This document shows, in pieces, positions 1 to 6,368 of a DNA stretch of 8,807 nt. This DNA is from Victivallales bacterium (GTDB lineage: Bacteria; Verrucomicrobiota; Lentisphaeria; Oligosphaerales; Oligosphaeraceae): contig JAGCTA010000504.1 in NCBI GenBank assembly GCA_017963875.1, positions 1 to 8,807 on the forward strand, written 5' to 3'. The notes beneath the pieces are model-generated. The model was not told the origin of the DNA and did no database searches. It saw only the letters and a list, made by a program, of their open reading frames with translations. How positions within the stretch are numbered: position 1 is the stretch's first letter; each line of letters opens with the position of its first letter. The translations under genes were made by a program, and so were the position numbers.

Positions 1-367
1 CCACGGCACTGTCAAACAGCAGTTCACGGCTTCTTATATATTCTTCCTCAGAAATATCGGTAATACTGCCGTCTGTGACCCCTCCTGCGTTGTTGAACAA
101 GATGTCAATGGAGCCTCCAAACCAGTCTGCCGCTCTTCCAATCAATCCTTTTCGTTCTTCGGGACGGGATAGATCAGTACTTATGAAACCGCATTTCCCG
201 CTTCCCGTATGCATAAGTTCAGTTTTGACATTTTCAGGAAAAGACCTGGCGATGACAATCACGTTCGCGTCACGCAGAAGCAGTTCCTTGGCGACTGCCA
301 GTCCAATGCCTTTGCTGCCGCCAGTGATGACGGCGTTCTTGCCTTTTATATCAGGTTCGATGGTCAT
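1..367 (-). CDS. Short-chain dehydrogenase/reductase (SDR), N-terminal part
   Basis: This is the first 122 codons of a classical short-chain dehydrogenase/reductase; the rest, with the catalytic Tyr-x-x-x-Lys, lies beyond the left edge. The ATG is at 367-365 with a weak purine stretch (AGAGAATAGAA) before it. Visible motifs are the Rossmann glycine motif TGGSKGIG at residues 15-22, Asp65 in the place of the adenine-contacting aspartate, and NNAG at 92-95, which stabilises the central sheet. The second strand ends VIVIAR, and Arg41 there favours NADP(H) over NAD(H) by family rules. SDRs of this type are cytoplasmic and interconvert alcohols and ketones on sugars, polyols, steroids or acyl chains; the substrate cannot be read from this half. 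It is divergent from the aldo/keto reductase at 689, so the two may share the control region between them. Family assignment is firm, function is open. Confidence 0.93.
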   Translation of the reverse strand, partial: MTIEPDIKGKNAVITGGSKGIGLAVAKELLLRDANVIVIARSFPENVKTELMHTGSGKCGFISTDLSRPEERKGLIGRAADWFGGSIDILFNNAGGVTDGSITDISEEEYIRSRELLFDSAV

Positions 368-424
368 TTCTATTCTCTGTTGAAATGATATTCTATTGGA
401 GATGTCTTTAAAAACTATAGCACG

Positions 425-445
425 ATTTAATTCTGGGAATTAAAT
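425..445. promoter_or_regulatory. 21-bp perfect inverted repeat, candidate operator
   Basis: Arms ATTTAATTC (425-433) and GAATTAAAT (437-445) are exact reverse complements around a TGG centre. It sits 58 bases upstream of the SDR start. A minus-strand TATAGT (419-414) that could be its -10 lies just beside it, so a bound protein would overlap the -35 region of that promoter. The arms are AT-only apart from one G/C pair, and there is no T-tract, so an operator is more likely than a terminator. No regulator gene is in the window to link it to. Confidence 0.4.
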
Positions 446-455
446 ATCATATGAT
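446..455. repeat. 10-bp perfect palindrome ATCATATGAT
   Basis: ATCATATGAT reads the same on both strands and directly abuts the 21-bp inverted repeat at 425-445; TGATCA at 452-457 overlaps its right end. Adjacent palindromes at this spacing suggest a composite regulator site or a cruciform-prone AT-rich patch. Chance is not excluded because the region is AT-rich. Confidence 0.3.
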
Positions 456-469
456 CAAATATAATATAG

Positions 470-483
470 AAAAATATATTTTT
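470..483. repeat. 14-bp AT-only palindrome
   Basis: AAAAATATATTTTT is a perfect palindrome made only of A and T, the third symmetric element in 60 bases. It could be a flexible promoter UP-like element or a nucleoid-protein site. Because runs of A and T give such palindromes easily, it carries little weight alone. Confidence 0.2.
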
Positions 484-560
484 AAAGTGAGTCCTGTTTT
501 TTTTCATGATGCGCCAGAAGGCTTCCGTTCCAGCGGGAGTAGCCATTAAACGAATTAAAG

Positions 561-574
561 CAAGTAAGTACTTG
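561..574. promoter_or_regulatory. Inverted repeat CAAGTA-AG-TACTTG, candidate operator
   Basis: Six-base arms CAAGTA (561-566) and TACTTG (569-574) flank a two-base AG centre. It lies just upstream of the predicted promoter of the aldo/keto reductase (-35 at 599). The same half-site CAAGTA occurs again in the longer inverted repeat at 1944-1979 ahead of the secreted giant gene, which suggests, but does not prove, one shared transcription factor. Confidence 0.33.
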
Positions 575-598
575 TGATGATTTTTAGAATTCGTGGAC

Positions 599-628
599 TT
601 GCGAGAAGAACATGCAAAAATATATTAT
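599..628 (+). promoter_or_regulatory. Possible sigma70-type promoter of the aldo/keto reductase
   Basis: TTGCGA at 599-604 and TATTAT at 623-628 are separated by 18 bases, four of six matches to each consensus hexamer or better. Transcription would begin near 635, giving a leader of about 54 bases before the ATG at 689. The call rests on pattern only, in an AT-rich stretch where -10-like boxes are common. Confidence 0.32.
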
Positions 629-688
629 TATGTTTTTTTATTAGTCGTTCTCAAAAGACGATATTACCCCTTCAGTGTGAGATAATAA

Positions 689-1609
689 ATGCATCAACTA
701 AAAGGAATTCTGAAAAACCGTGTCCTCTACAATCAAGTGGAAATACCGCCTGTCATCATGGGGACATATCCCTTGACGGGCGAGGCCATGACGATCGCCG
801 TGGATGCGGCACTGGCCGCAGGTTATCGAGGATTCGATACGGCGTACAACTACCGAAACGAGGACAGTCTGGGGAATGCCCTGGAGGAAATACTGCCGAA
901 GCACGGACTGAAGCGGGACAATGTTTTTCTGGAAACAAAGATCGGAGAGGATCTGGAACACGGCATCCCCGACGGGAATCTGCTGACTCGTCATGAGGGC
1001 GAGGACAAGGATATTGCGGCTTTGGTTGATTCCTATGTCGAGTCATCCTGCCGGAAACTTCGAACCGACTATCTTGATCTACTGCTGATTCACTGGCCGC
1101 ATCCAGACTATTTTGTGGAACTCTGGCGTGAACTGGAGCGGGTTTATCATCAGGGGAAGGCACGGGCCATTGGCGTTTCCAATTGTCGTGAATGGCATCT
1201 ACGCAAACTCATTGAGAGCGGGGTGGAACATTTGCCGATGGTCAATCAGATCGAACACCACGTTCTGAATTCCCAGCGGGGCATTGTGGAGATCTGTCAT
1301 CAATTGGACATTCAATTGGAGGCCTACTCACCGCTTATGCGTGCGCCGAAGAATTCGGACACGCTTACGCGGATCGCGGAAGCACACGAAAAAAGCACAG
1401 CCCAGGTGATCCTGCGCTGGAATATCCAGCACGGGATCATTCCCTTGCCTAAGTCGGGACATCCAGAGAGACTGCGCGAAAATATCGATATCTTCGATTT
1501 TGAACTATCTCCAGATGAAATGACCGCCATTGATCTTCTGAACACCGACAGCATCTATCTGGATCCAGAAACCTATTGTCCCGGATTCAACCGATTCAAA
1601 GAATCATGA
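689..1609 (+). CDS. Aldo/keto reductase, complete (306 aa)
   Basis: A full-length NAD(P)H-dependent aldo/keto reductase, the usual size for this cytoplasmic (beta/alpha)8 family, which reduces aldehydes and ketones, including sugars, to alcohols. The catalytic tetrad is intact: Asp50 in GFDTAYNY, Tyr55, Lys84 in LETKIG, and His135 in LLLIHWP. Downstream signatures are IGVSN (161-165), NQIEHH (186-191, usually NQIEYHP, so the pattern is slightly altered) and PLPKS (252-256), the cofactor-phosphate-binding segment. The 5' part has a long insertion between Lys84 and the His strand (DLEHGIPDGNLLTRHEGEDKD), mostly charged. The start is the ATG at 689 with a weak GTGAGA (677-682) six bases before it. 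It is divergent from the SDR and separated by over 400 bases from the next plus-strand gene, so it is probably a single-gene unit. Substrate not determinable. Confidence 0.95.
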   Translation: MHQLKGILKNRVLYNQVEIPPVIMGTYPLTGEAMTIAVDAALAAGYRGFDTAYNYRNEDSLGNALEEILPKHGLKRDNVFLETKIGEDLEHGIPDGNLLTRHEGEDKDIAALVDSYVESSCRKLRTDYLDLLLIHWPHPDYFVELWRELERVYHQGKARAIGVSNCREWHLRKLIESGVEHLPMVNQIEHHVLNSQRGIVEICHQLDIQLEAYSPLMRAPKNSDTLTRIAEAHEKSTAQVILRWNIQHGIIPLPKSGHPERLRENIDIFDFELSPDEMTAIDLLNTDSIYLDPETYCPGFNRFKES

Positions 1610-2028
1610 CGAATCCGCACGGGACTTGTTGCAGGGGGGGAGGAGCACTTCGCCTCGTGGGGCGAGCCGTTCTGCTGACTGGAGGCTTCCAGTTCGCCAT
1701 GTGACTGCGCTGACAGACGCTCAATGGCAGCGACCGCCGATACGGCTTGGACAGTCGGCCTGCGGCCTGCCCGATGGGGGCATAGCCTTTCTTGAATTTA
1801 AAGCCCAGTTAAAAGATTTTGAATCAAATAAAACAAGAGTTTTTTTGCTATTTTAGTGCCATTAAATATTTGTTACTAGATTCTTCAAACGCTATCAGTG
1901 AATAAACTGGAAAAACTGGGAAAAGATGGTATAGTTATACATTGTTCAAGTATATGGCAATGAAATCAATTACTTGAACTATTTCTAATCAGTCTTTTAT
2001 CGGATAGTAGTTGGAGTAAAATAGATTC
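1610..2028. other. Intergenic region: GC-rich hairpin cluster then AT-rich leader
   Basis: No convincing gene is present. The first half (about 1630-1785) is GC-rich and holds several short perfect hairpins: TCGCC/GGCGA (1650-1665), ACTGGA/TCCAGT with a 4-base loop (1678-1693), GGCC-TGC-GGCC (1757-1767) and TGCCC/GGGCA (1768-1782). None is followed directly by a T-tract, so I do not call a terminator for the aldo/keto reductase. The second half is AT-rich with a T7 run at 1841-1847, a TTTGA-A-TCAAA palindrome at 1819-1829, GTATA-GT-TATAC at 1929-1940 and the inverted repeat at 1944-1979. The abrupt base-composition change near 1788 suggests material of two origins. A 76-codon frame at 1626-1856 exists but looks spurious apart from one transposase-like phrase described among the findings. 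Confidence 0.6.
1944..1979. promoter_or_regulatory. Inverted repeat GTTCAAGTA / TACTTGAAC, candidate operator
   Basis: Nine-base arms GTTCAAGTA (1944-1952) and TACTTGAAC (1971-1979) are exact reverse complements with 18 bases between them, which puts the arm centres 27 bp apart, about two and a half helical turns. It lies about 50 to 85 bases upstream of the 29-codon frame at 2029 and the secreted giant gene at 2115. The wide spacing fits a dimer or pair of dimers on DNA better than an RNA hairpin. The inner CAAGTA half-site is shared with 561-574. Confidence 0.4.
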
Positions 2029-2118
2029 ATGGATTTAAAACTGGGAATGGTCGGACTTGATCAGTTCGGACTGTATTTTGTAAATCTGTTCAAGACGCAT
2101 CCAGAGGTGAATGCATGA
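2029..2118 (+). pseudogene. Truncated Gfo/Idh/MocA-type oxidoreductase start (29 codons)
   Basis: The frame begins MDLKLGMVGLDQFG and ends HPEVNA before TGA. It reads like the N-terminus of a Gfo/Idh/MocA-family NAD(P)-dependent sugar or inositol dehydrogenase: a hydrophobic first strand, the glycine loop in the form G-x-x-G-L-x-Q-F-G at residues 6-14, an amphipathic helix (YFVNLFKTHPEV) and the turn into the second strand, where it stops. The expected middle glycine of GxGxxG is Asp11. A GGAG (2013-2016) lies 12 bases before the ATG. The TGA overlaps the ATG of the next gene (ATGA, 2115-2118), and the Pro-Glu-Val-Asn codons contain the ribosome binding site of that gene. Either a recombination joined a foreign gene to the stump of a dehydrogenase, or the stump now serves as a translated leader. 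A short peptide resembling the family by chance is the alternative. Confidence 0.6.
2103..2110 (+). promoter_or_regulatory. Ribosome binding site AGAGGTGA inside the upstream short frame
   Basis: AGAGGTGA ends four bases before the ATG at 2115 and is a good match to the anti-Shine-Dalgarno. It decides the start of the giant gene at 2115, and because it lies within the last codons of the 29-codon frame it implies translational coupling through the ATGA overlap. Confidence 0.6.
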
Positions 2119-5100
2119 AGTCAGGAAAAGCCATGGTATTGGTGGCCTTATTGGCCGCATTGATGCTTGTAGCGGACGACAGAGTCTTCGAGATTCCTGC
2201 CATGAATGCCCCGAAGGTGGACGGCGTCATTGATGCGTCGGAATGGGAAGGTACAACCAGTGGTGACCTTCCTGAACTGAAGTCAAGGAAGACTCCGTCA
2301 CAGCCAACGAAATGGTACGCTGGATGCGACAGCGAGCATCTCTTTTGCGCATTCCGCTGCGAGGAGGCGAATGTCGATAAGATTCGGAGACGCTTTACCC
2401 ACAGCGAAGAGAGAGACAATGCAATATACACAGATGACTGTATAGAAGTCTTCGTTGACACATTCGGAAACGACAAGGAGGGCGTCTTCCATTTCGCAGT
2501 CAACACAGCAGGAATCATCTATGATTCATATAATGGAGACTCTTCCTTCCAGAGCGACATCAAGGTCGCATGCAGAATTGACAAGTCATTCTGGGAGATG
2601 GAGATTCAGATTCCATTCGCTGATTTGGGCATCTCTCCCAAAGGCGCGGAGATGATTCGCCTCAATCTGGGACGCGAGCGCCAAGGCATCTCCCCGCCTG
2701 AATATTCCTGTCTTGGCGACGGTGACGGCGGATTCACCAACAAAAAACGCCTATGTTATTTCAGACCATTGCCTCTTGGCAAGAATCTTCCGCCTGTCTC
2801 CTTCTTCGCAATGGGTTCCCCCATGATTCCCGAACTACGCGTCAGGAAAACAAATCCAGAGGACAAAAGCAGTTACGGCATTCTCATTGAGACTTTCGAC
2901 AGGTCATCAAAGACAATCTCTTCATTCCAGTTGAAGACTTCTCATGGCATAGATACAAAATTCGATTTTTCCGACAAGGCAAAGAGGAAAATTGCGGGAT
3001 ACAAGTACAGCGTCTTTGCTGATGACGTCAAGACACCCGTTTATTCCAATGTCTTCACAATCCCCGCAATAGCCTCTGAAAAGAAGCAGCAGGCGATGTC
3101 CATAACGAACCCGCTATTCAAGGAACTGCTGGGCGACGAGTTTCCGCCTCGCAGGGACTGGTGCGGAATCCAATGGGTGTTCGGGGCTGGCAACCCTGGA
3201 AACATGCAGGGCTTCGCGTTGCAGAATGGCATGGCGTTTTCCAACAAAGACTTCTGCAAGGAGTACGCATCAACGGGAATGGCCGTTTACGTCAATGTGA
3301 CCATGGTAGACTGGGTGAAGACAAAACTTTACGGAGAAGAGTTCAACACGCCTATCGCCGCAATGCCAAGGGTGCTAGAGAAGAACATGAAGTACCCTGG
3401 TTCGCATTCCGTCATCGTTATTCCCGACGTGCGCAGACTCTGGCTGGAGGATGTCAAGACCATCGCCTCAAGCAAGGGCGTGAAAGCCATAACATTTGCG
3501 GACGAGGTGTCCGAGAGCGTCGAGGCTCGTCTTATTTCTGATTTCAAGAAGTTCCCAGACAATCAGGAAATTCTCGCGTTTGACGCCAAAATCAAACAGA
3601 AATACGGTCAGGGGAAATACGGCATTCCCAAGGACGAAAATGAACGTGATCCGCTTGCATGGATTGCCTATCGTCGCGCATTGAACGATGAGTTGGTCTC
3701 GCTCTACCATGAGGCCTACAAACTCGCAAAAAACATCAATCCAGCGATTGTTGTCATATCAGACGACCCTTCGGGGCATCAAAACAGCCTCTATGCATTC
3801 GCAGACTGGAAGGGAGCCGTTGACATTGTCACGCATCAACTCTACCCGCGCCACAATCCAAATGTCGATAGTTTCGGTTTCCTCACAAGGTACATTTCCA
3901 CGCTCACGGAGGCAAAGGAAATTTGGCCATGCCCGCACGTTGAGGAGTACGCAACATCCTTCGAGCCGCAAGATGTACTGTATAAACTCTCATCCGCAAT
4001 GCGCAACGGGGCAACGGGATTCCATTATTACCTTAATGACACTGTTGGCAGAAGAAGCGGAAAGAAATATCTGATACATGAGTACTTCGGTGCACCCGAT
4101 CGCTATGCCGTCGAAATCGCAGCACAAAAATATGTGGCCTCAATGCCGCGCATAAAGATTCCTAAAGAGTATGATGTGGCGGTTTTTACATCTATCGACT
4201 CTCTGCGCGCCATCCCAGGTCTCATACTCCGCCGCTCTCCTGATAAGGACATGTATCTCCATGGCTTTCTGGGGTATGGAGCAGGCGTCAACTACAGGTT
4301 CATCAATGAGGCATGTCTCGATAATCTGAAGAACTACAGATTTATCGTTACAAATGAGAACACATACGTCTCTCATGAGGCCTTCAATGCTCTAGTGCAG
4401 TATGTTCAGAATGGCGGAATTCTGTTGATTCTCGGGCAGGAGCCGTTCAAGTTCACGCCCGAAGGCGAAGATCTGCTTCCGAAAAGCGAGCCATTCATGG
4501 GCGTGAAGTTCATCGGCGCAAGCCAAAATCCCATGTCATTCAAATATGATGGCATAAACGTTCCTGTCACTGCCATTCGGTGCTCAAAGGTAGAACTTCT
4601 GCCTGGCGCAACCGCAGTCGCAAGATTCGCCAACGGCGACCCCGCTATCGTCGAATGCAGGCACGGTACTGGCAAGGTCCTGACATTGTCAGCCAATCCG
4701 TGCATGGCAAAGTTGGCGGGCAACAAGGAGTGGAATGAATTCTTCCTGAAATTCAGCAAGGCGTGCGGCGCAAAGACACAGTGTGATTTCTGGCGGTTCC
4801 AGTTGCCAGACTCACTGTTGCCGAAGCAGGAGACAAACGCTGGTAAATGTCTCACGAACAACTTCGTCAAATGGGAGCACTTCGAACCTACCACTCCGAA
4901 CCAGAGCGATGTCACAGGCTCCTATTTGTTCTCGCCAGAACCGAACTTAAGCAAGGATGTTGTCACGGGCGATATTCCGTTTAACAAAGGCAAACTCACA
5001 GATCGCCCACGTGCGGTAAACGGACCAAGCGTATGCCTCGGTAAAAGCAGATGGACGGACTGGGCGGTCGCATGGAACAAGGTCGAGCAGCCAATCTGCA

Positions 5101-5360
5101 TAAATTGCAGGTGGTCCTCCGCCAAGAATGTCAAGTCCGTCAAGTTATATGTCAGCGGTATATGGCGTAAAGCCTCCATTGAGATTGGCGGCGAGAAATT
5201 CGATTATCCATGCGGCATGGATTTCAACGATGATTCGCTGAGCGTACGTCTGGTGGAAATGAGTCTTCCTCATTCCGTCAACGCCAATGAACTTAAGATA
5301 ACGCTTGAGCAAAATCCTGAAACTGTTACGATATCTGAAATGGAAATATGGTCTGAATAG
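2115..5360 (+). CDS. Secreted multidomain protein: CBM9-like, GH-A-like barrel, GATase-like (1081 aa)
   Basis: A large exported protein that probably acts on glycans outside the cytoplasm. Residues 1-20 form a Sec signal (Lys2, Lys5, then a hydrophobic core ending LVA before DDR). Residues about 24-220 resemble carbohydrate-binding family 9-like/DOMON beta-sandwiches: PKVDGVIDASEW, later DDCIEVFVD and FHFAVN. Residues about 345-680 show strand-like segments in (beta/alpha)8 order: GIQWVFG, VYVNVT, SVIVIP, AITFADE, IVVISDD, DIVTHQLYP, CPHVEEYA and GFHYYL. Glu464 closes the fourth segment and Glu610/Glu611 the seventh, the positions of the acid/base and nucleophile in clan GH-A, although the usual Asn-Glu is Asp-Glu. 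Residues about 685-885 look like the GATase-1-like domain of GH42-type enzymes (FIVTNENTYVS, YVQNGGILLIL). Residues about 960-1081 form a C-terminal beta domain, possibly discoidin-like. Activity is inferred; I do not recognise a named GH family. Confidence 0.85.
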   Translation: MKSGKAMVLVALLAALMLVADDRVFEIPAMNAPKVDGVIDASEWEGTTSGDLPELKSRKTPSQPTKWYAGCDSEHLFCAFRCEEANVDKIRRRFTHSEERDNAIYTDDCIEVFVDTFGNDKEGVFHFAVNTAGIIYDSYNGDSSFQSDIKVACRIDKSFWEMEIQIPFADLGISPKGAEMIRLNLGRERQGISPPEYSCLGDGDGGFTNKKRLCYFRPLPLGKNLPPVSFFAMGSPMIPELRVRKTNPEDKSSYGILIETFDRSSKTISSFQLKTSHGIDTKFDFSDKAKRKIAGYKYSVFADDVKTPVYSNVFTIPAIASEKKQQAMSITNPLFKELLGDEFPPRRDWCGIQWVFGAGNPGNMQGFALQNGMAFSNKDFCKEYASTGMAVYVNVTMVDWVKTKLYGEEFNTPIAAMPRVLEKNMKYPGSHSVIVIPDVRRLWLEDVKTIASSKGVKAITFADEVSESVEARLISDFKKFPDNQEILAFDAKIKQKYGQGKYGIPKDENERDPLAWIAYRRALNDELVSLYHEAYKLAKNINPAIVVISDDPSGHQNSLYAFADWKGAVDIVTHQLYPRHNPNVDSFGFLTRYISTLTEAKEIWPCPHVEEYATSFEPQDVLYKLSSAMRNGATGFHYYLNDTVGRRSGKKYLIHEYFGAPDRYAVEIAAQKYVASMPRIKIPKEYDVAVFTSIDSLRAIPGLILRRSPDKDMYLHGFLGYGAGVNYRFINEACLDNLKNYRFIVTNENTYVSHEAFNALVQYVQNGGILLILGQEPFKFTPEGEDLLPKSEPFMGVKFIGASQNPMSFKYDGINVPVTAIRCSKVELLPGATAVARFANGDPAIVECRHGTGKVLTLSANPCMAKLAGNKEWNEFFLKFSKACGAKTQCDFWRFQLPDSLLPKQETNAGKCLTNNFVKWEHFEPTTPNQSDVTGSYLFSPEPNLSKDVVTGDIPFNKGKLTDRPRAVNGPSVCLGKSRWTDWAVAWNKVEQPICINCRWSSAKNVKSVKLYVSGIWRKASIEIGGEKFDYPCGMDFNDDSLSVRLVEMSLPHSVNANELKITLEQNPETVTISEMEIWSE

Positions 5361-5385
5361 TTGTGTTTTTTAGTTCACCCCAAAC

Positions 5386-5393
5386 AAAAGGAG
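5386..5393 (+). promoter_or_regulatory. Ribosome binding site AAAAGGAG fixing the pseudopilin start
   Basis: AAAAGGAG lies nine bases before the ATG at 5403 and is a strong Shine-Dalgarno. It chooses ATG 5403 over the in-frame TTG at 5361, which would place 14 unneeded residues ahead of the prepilin signal and has no ribosome binding site. Confidence 0.75.
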
Positions 5394-5402
5394 CAACGGA
5401 AA

Positions 5403-6188
5403 ATGAAAAGAAGATTGTTCACATTGATTGAATTGCTAGTGGTGATCGCGATCATCGCCATCCTCGCTGCAATGCTGCTTCCTGCCTTGAGCAAAGCGAG
5501 GGAAAAGGCGCGTGCAATCAGTTGCACTAGCAACCTCAAGCAAGTCGCATTGGCGGGACGCATGTATCAGGATGATTCCCAAGGCTATTTTGTTCCTGCC
5601 ACGGATCCAAATGACCAATTGACCACCTGGGCCTCCATTCTGGTGAATCCCAATAAAGGTGCGCAGTATCTGGCAGATTCCAAAGCGCTCATTTGTCCTT
5701 CCGCAACGGTTTGGAGAAATGCCATGACCAATCCTTTCGCCACAGGGACATCAGGTTATGTCTGGACGTATGTCAACTATGGCTATAACTGGAGATATCC
5801 TGGCGGCGGCGGCAACTCAAGCCATTCAAATAGTTCTTTTGTAGGTCTTCCGCCAAAGGAAAGCCTTGTCACCAGTTCTTCTGAACTGATAATGTTCGGC
5901 GATTCCCTATACACGCCAAACGGCACTTTGACTGACGCCGACCAGAACATAGGTTACTTTGCGATATGGTCAAATTATCAAAGTTCCTCGTATAATGGTG
6001 ATACAGGCGCTGGACATCTCGGACCACGCCACCAATGTGTCGCCAATGTCTCTTTTGCTGATGGCCATGTGGAGTCTTTCAAAGGACCAAACCTCGATAT
6101 TGGAAACGCCTCAAAGAGACTGTGTGAAAGTGGCGGACCACTTTCAAACTCCAAATACTGGACTGGCGGTCTGCCTGTTCATTACTGA
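5403..6188 (+). CDS. Type IV prepilin-like (pseudopilin) protein with H-X9-DG motif (261 aa)
   Basis: A surface pseudopilin of the DUF1559-like, H-X9-DG group. The N-terminus has a short basic leader MKRRL, then the prepilin signal [19 protein letters not shown] with Phe6 as the expected first mature residue and Glu10 at +5, which is needed for methylation and assembly. Position -1 is Leu rather than Gly. The hydrophobic helix runs to about residue 28, followed by the charged LSKAREKAR helix. Cys41 and Cys98 (LICPS) could form the disulfide typical of these proteins. The C-terminal motif is His210-nine residues-Asp220-Gly221 ([12 protein letters not shown]). The middle is Gly/Ser/Asn/Tyr-rich. 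It follows the secreted giant gene by 42 bases with no terminator between, so one transcript is likely. Such genes occur in hundreds of copies in Lentisphaerota and Planctomycetota, often beside carbohydrate-degradation genes; their role is not established. Confidence 0.94.
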   Translation: MKRRLFTLIELLVVIAIIAILAAMLLPALSKAREKARAISCTSNLKQVALAGRMYQDDSQGYFVPATDPNDQLTTWASILVNPNKGAQYLADSKALICPSATVWRNAMTNPFATGTSGYVWTYVNYGYNWRYPGGGGNSSHSNSSFVGLPPKESLVTSSSELIMFGDSLYTPNGTLTDADQNIGYFAIWSNYQSSSYNGDTGAGHLGPRHQCVANVSFADGHVESFKGPNLDIGNASKRLCESGGPLSNSKYWTGGLPVHY

Positions 6189-6298
6189 GTTCAGTAACAA
6201 TTGCAAAAGACAATTGGCCAGGATGTAATCATTTCGCTCTATTGCCCAAGAGGTAGATTCGACCTTTTCTAGGTCATTATCCTGCAGATGATTGCTTT
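6189..6298. other. Short 3' region after the pseudopilin gene with weak hairpins
   Basis: This stretch holds a repeated ACAATTG (6197-6203 and 6210-6216), whose CAATTG cores can pair across seven bases, and a five-base stem GACCT/AGGTC around TTTCT (6261-6275). Neither is strong enough alone to call a terminator. No gene is seen. Confidence 0.4.
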
Positions 6299-6327
6299 CC
6301 CCAGGTTTCGCTTCGCTCAACCTGGGG
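6299..6327. repeat. Palindromic element CCCCAGGTT...AACCTGGGG
   Basis: A perfect nine-base stem, CCCCAGGTT (6299-6307) with AACCTGGGG (6319-6327), surrounds an 11-base loop that can pair further within itself (GC-TTC-GC). On the opposite strand the loop reads GAGCGAAGCGA, the look of dispersed intergenic palindromic repeats seen in many bacterial genomes. It may also act as a Rho-independent-like or mRNA-stabilising hairpin at the end of the 2115-6188 transcript, although no T-tract follows. One copy only in this window. Confidence 0.55.
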
Positions 6328-6341
6328 GTACTGACATTTGA

Positions 6342-6353
6342 CCCCTTCGGGGG
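6342..6353. repeat. UUCG tetraloop hairpin CCCC-TTCG-GGGG
   Basis: CCCC (6342-6345) and GGGG (6350-6353) flank TTCG, giving a C(UUCG)G tetraloop, among the most stable small RNA hairpins. It sits 14 bases after the larger palindrome at 6299-6327. The pair looks like one composite element. Without a following U-run it is not a classical terminator. Confidence 0.5.
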
Positions 6354-6368
6354 CTTAGCAGAGCCGCC

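Noticed and set aside
574..996. 140-codon plus-strand frame overlapping the aldo/keto reductase
   Set aside because: Out-of-frame shadow of the reductase, whose catalytic tetrad and motifs are all in the 689 frame.
1831..1847. AAAAC-AAGA-GTTTT followed by T-run as a terminator of the aldo/keto reductase
   Set aside because: The stem is five pairs and nearly all A-T, over 220 bases from the stop codon; too weak to call.
1626..1856. 76-codon plus-strand frame as a real gene
   Set aside because: No ribosome binding site, low-complexity Arg/Ser/Gly start, composition that changes abruptly along its length, and runs through hairpins; only one short phrase resembles a known family.
4406..4915. 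169-codon minus-strand frame
   Set aside because: Antisense shadow of the secreted giant gene; no family signature and no ribosome binding site noticed.
5361..5402. In-frame TTG start extending the pseudopilin by 14 residues
   Set aside because: No ribosome binding site for the TTG, while AAAAGGAG sits nine bases before ATG 5403; the extension would bury the prepilin leader.
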